Below, piece by piece: positions 24,622 through 34,128 of a stretch of DNA of 55,452 bases. The translations under genes were made by a program, and so were the position numbers. The notes beneath the pieces were generated by a model. It was not told the DNA's origin. It was given only the letters and a program-made list of their open reading frames with translations, and did no database searches. Position 1 is the first letter of the stretch, and every line of letters starts with the position of its first letter. The DNA comes from Pelagimonas sp. (lineage in GTDB: Bacteria; Pseudomonadota; Alphaproteobacteria; Rhodobacterales; Rhodobacteraceae): assembly GCA_025210265.1 (NCBI GenBank), contig JAOASD010000014.1:1-55452 (forward strand). Reading direction: 5' to 3'.

Positions 24622-26820
24622 TCAGGCGGCCTGATCTTTGGTTTTGTCAAACCGCGCGTAGAAGCTTTGACCCTTGCTGGCCATGTCGCGCAGCAGGTCG
24701 GGGCAGGTAAAGCGCGGACCAAAGGTTTCGGTCAGCTGGTCGCAGCGTTCGGCGGCGTAGGGGGTGCCGATCATGTCGAGCCAGCTGAGCGGACCACCAG
24801 ACCAGGGCGCAAAGCCCCAGCCGAGGATCGCACCGACATCGCCTTCGCGGATGTCCATCAGCACGCCTTCTTCCAGGGCGCGCACGGCCTCAAGGCATTG
24901 TGCGAACAGCAGGCGATGCTGGACATCGGTCACAGAGGGCTGTTCGTCGCGCTGCGGGTATTGCGCGGCCACAACCGAAGACAGGCCGGTACGCTTGCCC
25001 TTTTCGTCATAATCGTAAAAGCCCGCAGCGGTTTTGCGGCCCAGGCGGCCCTGTTCTTCCATCCAGAAGATGACCTCGTCCACTTCGCCATCGGGATAGG
25101 CATCGCCCATGGCAGCGCGGGTGGCGCGGGCGATTTTTGCCCCCAGATCCACCGAGGTTTCATCGACCAGCTGCAGCGGGCCCAGCGGCATCCCCACCAT
25201 CTTGGCGGCATTCTCGATCAGGGCCGGGGCGACGCCCTCTTTGACCATGCGGATGCCTTCGTTGATATAGGGGATGATGCAGCGATTGGCGTAGAAGAAG
25301 CGCGCGTCATTGACCACGATCGGCGTTTTGCGGATCTGGCGGACATAGTCCAGCGCCTTGGCCACGGCGCGATCACCGGTGCCTTTGCCTTTGATGATTT
25401 CCACCAGCAGCATCTTTTCCACCGGGCTGAAGAAGTGGATCCCGATGAAGTTTTCGGCATTCTTGCTGGCCTTGGACAGATCCGTGATCGGCAGGGTCGA
25501 GGTGTTGGTGGCAAAGATGCAGTCATCGGAGGTGACCGCATCGACCTGGGCTGTGACCTCGGCCTTGATTTTCGGGTCTTCGAACACGGCCTCGATGATC
25601 AGGTCGCAATCGGAAAGCGCATTGTAATCGGTGGTGGCGGTGATGCGCGACAGCAGGGCATCGGCCTTGTCCTGGGTGATCTTTTTGCGCGCCACGCCTT
25701 TGGCTGTGTGGGCCTCGCTATAGGCTTTGCCCTTGTCGGCGGCGGCCTGATCGCGGTCCAGCAGCACGACCTCGATGCCAGCCTGCGCACTGACCAGCGC
25801 GATGCCCGCGCCCATCATGCCAGCGCCCAGAACGCCGACCTTGCTGACCTTTTGGTCGGGCACATCGGCGGGACGCACCGCGCCTTTTTCCAGGGCTTCT
25901 TTGTTGATGAACAGAGACCGGATCATCGCGCCCGAGGACGGGTTCATCAGCACATTGGTGAACCAGCGTGCTTCGATGCGGATGGCGGCGTCAAACGGCA
26001 CCTGCGCGCCTTCATAGACCGCGCTGAGCAGCGCCTTGGCCGCCGGGTACACGCCCTGGGTTTTGCCATGTACCATGGCCGAGGCACCAACAAAGGTCAT
26101 GAAACCAGCGGGATGATAGGGTTCGCCGCCGGGCATTTTATAGCCCTTTTCGTCCCAGGGTTTGACGATTTTCGGTTCAGAGAGCACCCATTCCTTGGCT
26201 TTGGCCAGCAGATCTTCGGCGGGCACGACCTCGTCCACGACACCGGCCATCATGGCCTTTTTCGGGTCGTTCAGTTTGCCTTCCAGCAGCAGGGGCGATG
26301 CGGCCATGGCGCCCATTTTGCGCACCAGACGGGTGGTGCCGCCAGCGCCGGGGAAGATGCCGACCATGATTTCCGGCAGGCCGATTTTGGCCTTGGGGTT
26401 GTCGGCAGCAAAGATCCGGTGGCAGGATAGCGGGATTTCCAGGCCGATCCCCAGCGCGGTGCCGGGCAGGGCAGCGGCAATCGGTTTGCCGCCCTTGTTT
26501 TTGTCATCCATGCCACCGCGCTCGATCTTGCGCAGAATGGCGTGCATCCCCATCAGCCCGTCAAACAGGCCCTGCGCGGGATTGTCCCCGGCGGAGTCTT
26601 TCATCTTGGCGATGACGTTCAGATCCATGCCGCCGGCGAAGGTGTCTTTGCCGCTGGTGATCACGATGCCTTTGACCGCGTCATCGGCCAGGGCGTCATC
26701 CACCAGCGATTCCAGAACGGGCCAGGCTTCCATTGTCATCACGTTCATGGATTTCTCCTGGACGTTCCAGGTGATCACGGCGACGCCATCGGCGCCTTTT
26801 TCCATGGTGAAATCAGTCAT
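24622..26820 (-). CDS. Multifunctional fatty acid oxidation protein (FadB/FadJ-like)
   Basis: Combines enoyl-CoA hydratase and 3-hydroxyacyl-CoA dehydrogenase steps of beta-oxidation. In 732 residues: crotonase domain (about 5-190) with AGGMDLN and the oxyanion region IGLPEIMVGIFPGAGGTTRL; NAD-binding domain from about 320 (VGVLGAGMMGAGIALVSAQAG); HAD motif FIGIHFFSPVEKM; then the C-terminal helical dimerisation domain ending near APWSGGPLSWLD. ATG at 26820 has TTAAGGGAGA upstream. Likely an operon with the thiolase upstream of it, which supplies the final step. Confidence 0.94.
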   Translation of the reverse strand: MTDFTMEKGADGVAVITWNVQEKSMNVMTMEAWPVLESLVDDALADDAVKGIVITSGKDTFAGGMDLNVIAKMKDSAGDNPAQGLFDGLMGMHAILRKIERGGMDDKNKGGKPIAAALPGTALGIGLEIPLSCHRIFAADNPKAKIGLPEIMVGIFPGAGGTTRLVRKMGAMAASPLLLEGKLNDPKKAMMAGVVDEVVPAEDLLAKAKEWVLSEPKIVKPWDEKGYKMPGGEPYHPAGFMTFVGASAMVHGKTQGVYPAAKALLSAVYEGAQVPFDAAIRIEARWFTNVLMNPSSGAMIRSLFINKEALEKGAVRPADVPDQKVSKVGVLGAGMMGAGIALVSAQAGIEVVLLDRDQAAADKGKAYSEAHTAKGVARKKITQDKADALLSRITATTDYNALSDCDLIIEAVFEDPKIKAEVTAQVDAVTSDDCIFATNTSTLPITDLSKASKNAENFIGIHFFSPVEKMLLVEIIKGKGTGDRAVAKALDYVRQIRKTPIVVNDARFFYANRCIIPYINEGIRMVKEGVAPALIENAAKMVGMPLGPLQLVDETSVDLGAKIARATRAAMGDAYPDGEVDEVIFWMEEQGRLGRKTAAGFYDYDEKGKRTGLSSVVAAQYPQRDEQPSVTDVQHRLLFAQCLEAVRALEEGVLMDIREGDVGAILGWGFAPWSGGPLSWLDMIGTPYAAERCDQLTETFGPRFTCPDLLRDMASKGQSFYARFDKTKDQAA

Positions 26821-26910
26821 CTTAACGATCTCCCTTAAGGGTATGTCTGTGCCGCCCCTATGGGCGCGGCTGTGTCTGGGATGCGGGCGCGGGTCGCCCG
26901 GCATGAAATC

Positions 26911-27414
26911 TCAGGTTTTGGGGGCCGGGGCAGGGCGGGCCTGCGCGGCGCAGCTTTGGGGTTGGGCTGTGTTTGGTGCCCGCAGAAGTCCCGGCACCAG
27001 CAGGCGCAGGTGCCGTTCTTCCAGATCTGCTTCGATCCCGGTGGAGCACCACGCGCCGTCCTGCAGAACCAGCGTCTGCCAGCTGGAGAACGGGGTCATG
27101 GCAAAAGATCCCCCTGACAGGGCATAGCTGATGTGACGTCCACGCAGTTCGGTCCGCTCCGCATTGGAAAAGGCCGCATGTTCCGCGTGGCGCAGATAGG
27201 CCGTCGCGCCCAGAGCCTCCAGGCTCTTGCGGGTGCTGAGGATCATCTCGCGCATTTGTCCCTCTGTTGTCAGCTGAATATGCCCGTTTCGGGTGCCGAT
27301 CGTGGCGGGCAGCAGCAGCAGGCGCAGCAATGTGGGCATGTCGAGATCCCACAAAGCCTGAGACACCGTGTCCAGATGGGCCTGGTAGATCGCTTTCGCA
27401 TTGTCCTGGCTCAT
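26911..27414 (-). CDS. Small protein, possible SnoaL/NTF2-like fold
   Basis: A 167-residue soluble protein between the thiolase and fadB-like genes on the same strand. Start MSQDNAKAIYQAHLDTVSQAL followed by a helix, LLPATIG and a beta-rich second half (HISYALSGGSFAMTPF, SWQTLVLQDGAWCSTGIE) is compatible with the cone-shaped NTF2/SnoaL fold, but I see no diagnostic residue. The last 20 residues are Ala/Pro-rich and probably disordered. Role unknown; operon position hints at lipid metabolism. An ATG 8 codons upstream is possible. Confidence 0.7.
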   Translation of the reverse strand: MSQDNAKAIYQAHLDTVSQALWDLDMPTLLRLLLLPATIGTRNGHIQLTTEGQMREMILSTRKSLEALGATAYLRHAEHAAFSNAERTELRGRHISYALSGGSFAMTPFSSWQTLVLQDGAWCSTGIEADLEERHLRLLVPGLLRAPNTAQPQSCAAQARPAPAPKT

Positions 27415-27465
27415 GTCTGGGGTCCCGTGTCTGTACACCTGATATGCCTGTGCTGCCCCCGCTGA

Positions 27466-28677
27466 TCAGACCCGCTCGATGATCGTCGCTGCGCCCATGC
27501 CGCTGGCAATGCACAGCGTGGCAAGGCCGGTGCCCTTGCCTGTGCGTTCCAGTTCGTCCAGCAAGGTGCCGATGATGATCGCGCCGGTTGCGCCCAGCGG
27601 GTGCCCCATGGCGATAGACCCACCATTCACGTTGACGCGGTCCGAGTCTACGTCAAATGCCTGCATGAAACGCAAAACCACGCTGGCAAAGGCTTCGTTC
27701 ACCTCGAACAGGTCGATATCGCTGATGCTCATGCCGCTGTCGGCCAGGATTTTTTCGGTCACGGGCACGGGGCCGGTCAGCATGATGGTCGGGTCGGTGC
27801 CGATCTTGGCGGTGGCCTTGATGCGGGCGCGGGGTTTCAGCCCATGGGCTTCGCCAAATTCCTTGCTGCCGATCAGAACGCCCGCTGCGCCATCCACGAT
27901 GCCAGAGCTGTTGCCGGCGTGGTGGATGTGGTTGATGCGCTCAAGATGGGGGTATTTCATCTTGGCGATCTTATCAAAGCCGGGCATGACCTCGCCCATA
28001 TCCTTAAAGCTGGCCTTCAGCGCGCCAAGGCTTTGCATATCGGTGCCGGGGCGCATGTATTCGTCGCGGTCCAGAATGGTCAGACCGTTCTGATCCAGAA
28101 CCGGCACGATGGATTTGGCAAAGCGATTGTCGGCCCAGGCCGCAGCGGCGCGGCGTTGGGATTCCACCGCCAGGCTGTCCGCATCGTCGCGGCTGAACCC
28201 GTATTCGGTGGCGATGATGTCGGCGCTGATGCCCTGCGGCACAAAATAGCTGTCCATGGCAAGGCTGGGATCCACGGCAATCGCCGCGCCATCGCTGCCC
28301 ATGGGCACGCGGCTCATCATTTCGACACCGCCGGCGATATAGGCCTGGCCCGCGCCACCGCGCACCTGGTTGGCGGCGAGGTTCACCGCCTCCATGCCGC
28401 TGGCGCAGAAGCGGTTGATCGACAGGCCGGGAATGGACTGATCCAGATCAGAGGCCAGAACCGCCGAGCGCGCCAGACAGCCGCCCTGTTCCTTGACCTG
28501 GGTGACATTGCCCCAGATCACGTCCTCGACCGCGTGGCCTTCCAGGTTGTTGCGCGCTTTCATGGCATTCAGAACGCCCGAGGACAGGCGCAGGCTTGTC
28601 ACTTCGTGCAGGGCGCCGTCCTTGCGGCCTTTGCCACGCGGCGTGCGGATGGCATCGTAGATATAGGCTTCGGTCAT
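27466..28677 (-). CDS. Acetyl-CoA C-acyltransferase (thiolase)
   Basis: Cleaves 3-ketoacyl-CoA with CoA, the last step of beta-oxidation. The 403 residues hold all thiolase signatures: nucleophilic Cys in SINRFCASGMEAVN (about 92), the GGSIAMGHPLGATGA block with the active His, and C-terminal LATLCIASGMGAATIIERV with the second catalytic Cys. It lies upstream of the fadB-like gene on the same strand, making this a FadA-like partner more than a PHB-type thiolase. It starts 16 bp after the GST stop. Confidence 0.93.
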   Translation of the reverse strand: MTEAYIYDAIRTPRGKGRKDGALHEVTSLRLSSGVLNAMKARNNLEGHAVEDVIWGNVTQVKEQGGCLARSAVLASDLDQSIPGLSINRFCASGMEAVNLAANQVRGGAGQAYIAGGVEMMSRVPMGSDGAAIAVDPSLAMDSYFVPQGISADIIATEYGFSRDDADSLAVESQRRAAAAWADNRFAKSIVPVLDQNGLTILDRDEYMRPGTDMQSLGALKASFKDMGEVMPGFDKIAKMKYPHLERINHIHHAGNSSGIVDGAAGVLIGSKEFGEAHGLKPRARIKATAKIGTDPTIMLTGPVPVTEKILADSGMSISDIDLFEVNEAFASVVLRFMQAFDVDSDRVNVNGGSIAMGHPLGATGAIIIGTLLDELERTGKGTGLATLCIASGMGAATIIERV

Positions 28678-28693
28678 GTCAGATCCTTCGCAG

Positions 28694-29332
28694 TCAGGCC
28701 CGGTCCGCAGGGGAGCCAGGCATCAAGTCATAAGGGGATTTCCAGCCGTCCAGCGCCTGGATATTGCTCAGCCAACGGTCAATGGCGGGCCAGTCCGCCC
28801 GATCAAAGCCGAAGGGTTCGGGGTAAAACAAATAGCCGCAGCAGGTCAGGTCAGCATTGGTCACGCCATTGCCGACAATCCAGTCACGGCCCTCAAGATG
28901 CGCGTTCAGAACCTGATACGCGGCTTGCAGGCGCGCCTTGGTAAATCCGATCACCTCTGCCGGTTGCTTATCTTGCGGCAGGAAATTGATCAGAAAACGG
29001 GTCATGCCCGCCTGCGAGGACAGTTTGTGATTGTCCCACAGCTGCCAGCGCAGGATGTCGCGCGCTTCGGCCGCGTCCTTGCCGCCAAACTTGCCAGACT
29101 TTTCAGAGATATACCCCTGGATCACCGCCGATTGGCTCAGCCGGATGTCCCCGTCCACAAGAACGGGCGCTTCGCCCATCTCATTGACATTTGCGCGGTA
29201 GTCCTCGCTGCGGGTTTCGCCCTTGAAAAAGTCAACAAAGACGGGCTCCCAGTCCAGCCCGGACAGCTCAAGCGCCAACGCGGCCTTGTAGCTGTGTCCG
29301 CTTTCGCCAAAGCAATGCAGTTTGATACTCAT
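28694..29332 (-). CDS. Glutathione S-transferase family protein
   Basis: A 212-residue GST: thioredoxin-like N-domain (SIKLHCFGESGHSYKAALAL, then EAPVLVDGDIRLSQSAVI, the glutathione-binding cis-Pro and SxAI motif) and an all-helical C-domain. The Ser/Tyr near residues 11-15 (ESGHSY) could activate glutathione. Its place before thiolase and fadB genes suggests the same transcript; a role against reactive intermediates is inference. Confidence 0.88.
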   Translation of the reverse strand: MSIKLHCFGESGHSYKAALALELSGLDWEPVFVDFFKGETRSEDYRANVNEMGEAPVLVDGDIRLSQSAVIQGYISEKSGKFGGKDAAEARDILRWQLWDNHKLSSQAGMTRFLINFLPQDKQPAEVIGFTKARLQAAYQVLNAHLEGRDWIVGNGVTNADLTCCGYLFYPEPFGFDRADWPAIDRWLSNIQALDGWKSPYDLMPGSPADRA

Positions 29333-29647
29333 GCGCGACCTCCTCCTGTTGCGCCTGTGTCCATGTTGTAAGCGGGGGTTTCACACCCCCGCACCCCCGT
29401 GGGGTATTTTCAAAGCAAAGAAGCACAGGCGCGGCGCCTGTAACACCATATTAAGGTTAATGCGGTTGGGTATTGAGGCGGTACAGGCTGGGGAGCCGAT
29501 GACCGCAAGCGGAGAAGCCCAGAGCCTGTCAAAGGCGATGGCAAGGCAGAAAGGTCGACTGCAGCCCCGACACCGGGGCCCGATGAACGGCCTTTCTGTT
29601 TCTCTGCTTTGCAAATACCCAAATACACCCTGTCCTTTCACGCGCCA
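29333..29647. other. 315-bp gap with intergenic repeat pair
   Basis: No gene. Contains AAGCGGGGGTTTCACACCCC then GTGGGGTATTTTCAAAGCAAAG at 29371-29423, related to the repeat at 24503-24565. A partial copy in the opposite direction lies at about 29608-29630 (CTTTGCAAATACCCAAATAC), so the two face each other across about 190 bp. The gap probably contains the promoter of the GST-thiolase-fadB operon, but no clear -35/-10 is visible. Confidence 0.6.
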
Positions 29648-30781
29648 TCATAGGCTGCGCGCAATCAGCTCCTTCATGATTTCATTGGTGCCGCCATAGA
29701 TGCGTTGCACCCGTGCATCTGCCCACATCTGGCCGACAGCGTATTCCTGCATATAGCCATAGCCGCCATGCATTTGCAGGCAGGCGTCCAGCACCTCGCC
29801 CTGGGTGTCCGTCAGCCAGTATTTCGCCATGGCCGCCTTTTCGACGCTGAGCGTGCCTGCGATCAACTCGCTGATGCAGTCGTCCAGAAAGGCGCGGCAG
29901 ACCTTGGTTTTGGTCAGGCATTCCGCCAGTTGAAAGCGTGTGTTCTGGAACTGGGTCAGCGGGCCACCAAAGGCTTCGCGTTCCTTGCAATAGGCGATGG
30001 TGCGCTCTACTGCGCCTTCCATAGCACCCTGGCTCATGCAGGCGATGATCAGCCGTTCCTGTGGCAGCTGCTGCATCATCTGGTAGAAGCCCTGGTTCTC
30101 GGTGCCGCCCAACAGGTTTTCCGGCGCGATTTCCACATTGTCGAAGAACAGCTCTGACGTGTCCGCCGCGTGGCAGCCGATCTTTTCCAGATTGCGACCG
30201 CGCTGGAAGCCGGTGGCGCCTTCGGTTTCGACCACCATCAGCGACACGCCTTTGGCGCCCTGCGCCGGGTCGGTCTTGGCCGCGACGATGATCAGGTTGG
30301 CGTGTTGGCCATTGGTGATAAAGGTTTTCTGCCCAGAAAGCCGCCAGGCATTCCCGTCGCGCACGGCGCGGGTTTTGATCGCCTGCACATCCGAGCCGGT
30401 CGACGGTTCGGTCATGGCCAGCGCGCCGACAATCTCGCCCGAGACCATGCCGGGCAGCCAGCGCTGTTTCTGTTCCTCGGTGCCATAGGCCAGGATGTAA
30501 TGCGCAACGATGCCGGAATGAATGCCATGGCCCCAGCTGGCCAGATTGGCCCGGTTGGATTCCATCAAGATCACGGCTTCGTGGCCGAAATCCCCGCCCG
30601 CGCCGCCATATGTCTCGGGGACCGAGGGGCAGAGCAGGCCAAGCGCGCCCGCCTGTGTCCAGGTCTCCGGGTCCATCTGGCCCTGCGTGTTCCAGCGCGC
30701 GAAATGCGGCTGCCATTCGGTTTCGATGAACTTTTGAGTCATCTCGGCCAGCATGGCGTGTTCTTCGGTTTTCCAGCTCAA
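29648..30781 (-). CDS. Acyl-CoA dehydrogenase, long-chain type
   Basis: FAD enzyme for the first step of beta-oxidation, 377 residues, with FAD/substrate motifs [16 protein letters not shown] and [11 protein letters not shown] and the C-terminal [17 protein letters not shown]. The position that carries the catalytic Glu in medium-chain enzymes (IYEGT) is Gly here ([17 protein letters not shown]). The sequence instead matches the long-chain (LCAD) group, where the base is a Glu on an internal helix; a Glu follows [16 protein letters not shown]. So it is likely active. A shared MerR-type motif lies upstream near 30881-30905. Confidence 0.92.
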   Translation of the reverse strand: MSWKTEEHAMLAEMTQKFIETEWQPHFARWNTQGQMDPETWTQAGALGLLCPSVPETYGGAGGDFGHEAVILMESNRANLASWGHGIHSGIVAHYILAYGTEEQKQRWLPGMVSGEIVGALAMTEPSTGSDVQAIKTRAVRDGNAWRLSGQKTFITNGQHANLIIVAAKTDPAQGAKGVSLMVVETEGATGFQRGRNLEKIGCHAADTSELFFDNVEIAPENLLGGTENQGFYQMMQQLPQERLIIACMSQGAMEGAVERTIAYCKEREAFGGPLTQFQNTRFQLAECLTKTKVCRAFLDDCISELIAGTLSVEKAAMAKYWLTDTQGEVLDACLQMHGGYGYMQEYAVGQMWADARVQRIYGGTNEIMKELIARSL

Positions 30782-30933
30782 CGGTTTCTCCCCTTGGCTG
30801 ATCTTATGTCTCTGCAGCCCTATGCGGAGTGCATCTGTCCTTGAGGGAACGATACCGAGCCTGCCGCGCAGCCACAGCGAAACGTCACGTCAGAGCGTAA
30901 GGTTTCGTCATGTGACCTGCGCTCAGGTGCGGG

Positions 30934-30958
30934 GTAGGGTGGGTTTGTAACCCACCCG
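30934..30958. repeat. Palindromic intergenic repeat, copy B
   Basis: GTAGGGTGGGTTTGTAACCC then ACCCG: arms GGGTGGGTT and AACCCACCC around a short loop. Lies 5 bp beyond the stop of the 593-residue acyl-CoA dehydrogenase gene, reading leftward, where it could terminate or stabilise that mRNA. Confidence 0.88.
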
Positions 30959-30963
30959 TCCGG

Positions 30964-32745
30964 TCAGAACTGGGCCGCGTCCAGAGCCATCACCGTGTCC
31001 GCGCCGCTTTCGATGCGCTTCAGATGGGTGGTGGTCATGGGCAGCTGGCGCGCCATGTAGTAGCGCCCGGTCGCGATCTTGGTTTCATAGAACGCGGTGT
31101 CGGCGGCGCCTTCGGCCAGCTTGTCCTCGGCGGTGACGGCCATGCGCGCCCACATCAGACCCAGGCACACATGCCCGAACAGATGCATGAAGTCATACGA
31201 CCCCGACAGCGCCGCATTCGGGTTTTTCATCCCGTTCTGCATAAAGAACATGCCCGCAGCCTGCAGGTCTTTGCTGGCGGCTTTCAGCGGGCCGCGGAAG
31301 TCGCGTTCAAACGCGTCAGAGCGGTCTTTGGTTTCCTTGATGAAATCCGTGACCATGGCAAAGAAGGCCATGACATGTTTGCCGCCATCCTGGGCCAGCT
31401 TGCGGCCAACCAGATCCAGCGCCTGCACGCCATTCGCGCCTTCATAGATCATGGCGATCCGGGCGTCGCGGGCGAATTGGGACATGCCCCATTCTTCGAT
31501 ATAGCCGTGGCCGCCATAGACCTGCTGTGCCGCCGTGGCCATTTCAAAGCCCTTGTCGGTCAGGAAGCCCTTGATCACCGGGGTGATCAGCGAGATCAGA
31601 CCATCCGCATCCTTGTCATTCAGACCATGGGCCCGGTCGATCATATTGGCACCCCAATAGGCAAAGGCGCGCGCCCCTTCGACAAAGCTTTTCTGATCCA
31701 TCAGGTTGCGGCGGATGTCCGGGTGCACAATCAGCGGATCGGCGGGGCCATCGGGGTTTTTCGTGCCGGTCACGTCGCGGCCCTGCAGGCGGTCCTTGGC
31801 GTATTCCAGCGCGTTCTGATAGGCGACCTCGGCCTGGGCATAGCCCTGCAGGCCCACGCCCAGACGCGCTTCGTTCATCATGGTGAACATGGCGCGCATG
31901 CCTTTGTGTTCTTCGCCCAGCAGATAGCCGGTGGCCTCGTCATAATTCATGACGCAGGTCGAATTGCCGTGGATGCCCATCTTTTCTTCGAGCTTGCCGA
32001 CGGAAAGCGTGTTGCGTTCGCCCGGTGTGCCATCCTCATTGACGATGAATTTGGGCACGATGAACAGGCTGACGCCTTTGATGCCCTCGGGGCCGCCGGG
32101 GATCTTGGCCAGAACCAGATGGATCACATTGTCCGACATGTCGTGGTCGCCGGCCGAGATAAAGATCTTTTGCCCCGTGACCTTATAGCTGCCATCGCCC
32201 GAGGGCACCGCCTTGGTGCGCATCAGACCCAGATCCGTGCCGCAATGCGGTTCGGTCAGGTTCATGGTGCCGGTCCATTCGCAGGTCACCATCTTGGGCA
32301 GATAGGTGGATTTCTGCGCGTCCGAGCCATGGGCATGGATCGCGCTATAGGCACCATGGGTCAGACCAGCATACATGTTAAATGCCATGTTGGCCGCTGA
32401 AAACTGTTCGCCCACCGCGGTGGCAAACACATAGGGCAGGCCCTGGCCGCCATAGTCCGGGTCGCAATCCAGCGCCGTCCAGCCGCCTTCGCGCATCTGA
32501 TTGAATGCATCCAGAAAGCCATCAGGCGTGCGCACAACACCATTTTCCAGCGTACAGCCCTGTTGGTCGCCCACTACGTTCAGCGGGGCCAGCACGTTCT
32601 GTGCCAGCTTTGCGGCCTCGTCCAGGATGGCCTCGCTGGTTTCGCGGTCCAGATCTTCATAACCCGGCACATCCTGAGCGGGAATTTTCAGCAGGTCTTG
32701 CAGGATGAAAACCTGATCTTTGACCGGAGCGGTATAAGTGGGCAT
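30964..32745 (-). CDS. Large acyl-CoA dehydrogenase (FadE/DmdC-like)
   Basis: A 593-residue member of the long acyl-CoA dehydrogenase group with an extra C-terminal domain. N-domain about 40-160; FAD motifs [20 protein letters not shown] and [14 protein letters not shown]; the catalytic Glu is present in [16 protein letters not shown]. The group includes the 3-methylmercaptopropionyl-CoA dehydrogenase DmdC of the DMSP pathway as well as general fatty-acid enzymes, and sequence alone does not separate them. There is no dmdB or dmdD beside it, so a fatty-acyl role is favoured. It follows a MerR gene by 27 bp and is probably cotranscribed with it. Confidence 0.9.
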   Translation of the reverse strand: MPTYTAPVKDQVFILQDLLKIPAQDVPGYEDLDRETSEAILDEAAKLAQNVLAPLNVVGDQQGCTLENGVVRTPDGFLDAFNQMREGGWTALDCDPDYGGQGLPYVFATAVGEQFSAANMAFNMYAGLTHGAYSAIHAHGSDAQKSTYLPKMVTCEWTGTMNLTEPHCGTDLGLMRTKAVPSGDGSYKVTGQKIFISAGDHDMSDNVIHLVLAKIPGGPEGIKGVSLFIVPKFIVNEDGTPGERNTLSVGKLEEKMGIHGNSTCVMNYDEATGYLLGEEHKGMRAMFTMMNEARLGVGLQGYAQAEVAYQNALEYAKDRLQGRDVTGTKNPDGPADPLIVHPDIRRNLMDQKSFVEGARAFAYWGANMIDRAHGLNDKDADGLISLITPVIKGFLTDKGFEMATAAQQVYGGHGYIEEWGMSQFARDARIAMIYEGANGVQALDLVGRKLAQDGGKHVMAFFAMVTDFIKETKDRSDAFERDFRGPLKAASKDLQAAGMFFMQNGMKNPNAALSGSYDFMHLFGHVCLGLMWARMAVTAEDKLAEGAADTAFYETKIATGRYYMARQLPMTTTHLKRIESGADTVMALDAAQF

Positions 32746-32772
32746 TGTGTTCCTCCTCCTCGGGGATGAAGT

Positions 32773-33177
32773 CTATTCAGCTGCCTTTTTGGGCATGTTG
32801 ACAGTCGCAATCATCTTTTCCGCCCATTTCATCTGGTCACGCAGATCGGCGATCGCGGTGTTCAGCTCGTCGCGCTGGCGTTCCATATCGGCCAGGCGCT
32901 CGCGGGCGATTTCATAGGTGCGCAGGATCTGGGTCTGTTGCTGATCCCCAAGATGATACAGGTCCAGCAGCTGTCGGATTTCCTCAAGGCTGAAGCCAAA
33001 GCGTTTGCCACGCAGGATCAGTTTCAGCCGCGCACGATCACGCCGCGTGTACAGGCGTTTCTGACCTTCGCGGATCGGGAACAGCAGTTCTTTCTGCTCG
33101 TAAAACCGCAGGGTGCGCGGGGTGACGCCAAAGCTGTCACACATTTCCCGAATGGTCATCACGTTCTCATCACTCAT
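32773..33177 (-). CDS. MerR-family regulator 1
   Basis: A 134-residue MerR regulator: winged helix-turn-helix (TIREMCDSFGVTPRTLRFYE, then KRLYTRRDRARLKLILRGKR) and a C-terminal coiled coil (about 85-125). It lacks the Cys cluster of metal sensors and resembles the regulators that control acyl-CoA or branched-chain catabolism (LiuR-like). ATG at 33177 is preferred over an upstream start because the DNA-binding domain begins right after it. It heads the transcript with the large acyl-CoA dehydrogenase; ACGTAAC/TACGTCAC motifs upstream are candidate operators. Confidence 0.9.
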   Translation of the reverse strand: MSDENVMTIREMCDSFGVTPRTLRFYEQKELLFPIREGQKRLYTRRDRARLKLILRGKRFGFSLEEIRQLLDLYHLGDQQQTQILRTYEIARERLADMERQRDELNTAIADLRDQMKWAEKMIATVNMPKKAAE

Positions 33178-33576
33178 TGTCAGTCCCTCGGTTCGCAGAA
33201 AGCTCTGCTTACCGATGTGCGGCGTTGAACCCATCCTTACAATGAGAAATCCGGGTTACGTAATTCATACGCTACGTCACATTTAAGTTGACGTAACTTC
33301 CGGCAACGTAACCCATGTTAGCGCGCAATATTTGTTCGCATCCAAAGCGATTTGAAATGGGGGCGGTGCGGGTAAAACCCTGATTTTTCCATTTAAAATC
33401 TTAAGATTCGTGGGGGGTTCCGTCTGGGTTGCACGTGTTTCACGCCCCTATTCGAAGGGGTTTGAAAAAGCTGCTTCAAAATTTTCCGAACAGCCACGTA
33501 AAGCGACGGTACGTCACATTGCGCCCGTCGCATATGATGCGGGGCGCGCTGTTTCAGCTCTGTCAAAAGGGGACGT
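33178..33576. promoter_or_regulatory. MerR gap with repeated ACGT motifs
   Basis: A 399-bp non-coding stretch. Candidate sites: GTTACGTAA near 33255-33263, GCTACGTCAC 33271-33280, GTTGACGTAAC 33287-33297, CAACGTAACC 33304-33313 (all upstream of MerR 1), and CCACGTAAAG 33494-33503 with GGTACGTCAC 33509-33518 (beyond the MerR 2 stop). The tight cluster at 33255-33313 spans a plausible promoter. No gene seen. Confidence 0.55.
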
Positions 33577-33948
33577 TTAGCCCGCCAGGTCGGCGGCGAC
33601 CTCGTCGCGCAGAGCGGCAAGCTCGGCCAGGGCCTCGTCTATTTGGGCGCGCTGCTCTTTCAATTCGGACATCTGGCGATCGGCCATGTCGACCCATTTT
33701 TCCATCTGGGCCTCGGTGCCTTCATGTTCATAGATCATCAGCCATTGGCGGATGTCTTCCAACTGAAAACCGAATTTCCTGCCGCGTAGGATCAGGGTCA
33801 TGCGGGCCAGTTCACGGGGCCCATAATAGCGGGCGCGGCCTTCGCGGTCCGGCGTCAGAAGCTCGATATATTCGTAATATCGCAGGGTGCGCGGGGTCAC
33901 ATCGAATTTCGCGCACATCTCCTTAAAATTGAGCCGGTTGTCACTCAT
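33577..33948 (-). CDS. MerR-family regulator 2
   Basis: A 123-residue MerR regulator paralogous to MerR 1: FKEMCAKFDVTPRTLRYYEY, then RARYYGPRELARMTLILRGR, then a coiled coil rich in Glu/Gln/Ala (about 75-118). No metal-binding Cys. A TGACGTAGCG motif near 34016-34025 upstream of its start matches, in reverse, the GCTACGTCAC upstream of MerR 1, so the two may share or cross-regulate targets. Divergent from the thioesterase pair. Confidence 0.9.
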   Translation of the reverse strand: MSDNRLNFKEMCAKFDVTPRTLRYYEYIELLTPDREGRARYYGPRELARMTLILRGRKFGFQLEDIRQWLMIYEHEGTEAQMEKWVDMADRQMSELKEQRAQIDEALAELAALRDEVAADLAG

Positions 33949-34128
33949 GCTGCCCCCCTGTCCTCAGGGCAGGTTACGCGCTCGCCCCAAAGGGTGCAAC
34001 AGCCTGAGCAAGGTGTGACGTAGCGCGATTTGCGGCCAAAATCGGTGCGGATGACGTTTGGATTGACCTCACATGGCAAAGCTGACACCCCTGTTGGCAT
34101 CGCTTCTTTCGCCAAAAGGAAGGCCGCC

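Noticed and set aside
24667-26430. 587-residue open frame opposite the fadB-like gene
   Set aside because: It is the antisense shadow of a conserved gene; composition is His/Gly/Asp-rich, as is usual for the reverse frame of high-GC coding DNA, and no motif is visible.
31024-32400. 458-residue open frame opposite the large acyl-CoA dehydrogenase
   Set aside because: Shadow of a gene with clear catalytic and FAD motifs.
30964-32745. Firm assignment as DmdC of DMSP degradation
   Set aside because: Length and family fit, but no dmdB/dmdD neighbours and no diagnostic residues that I can verify by eye.
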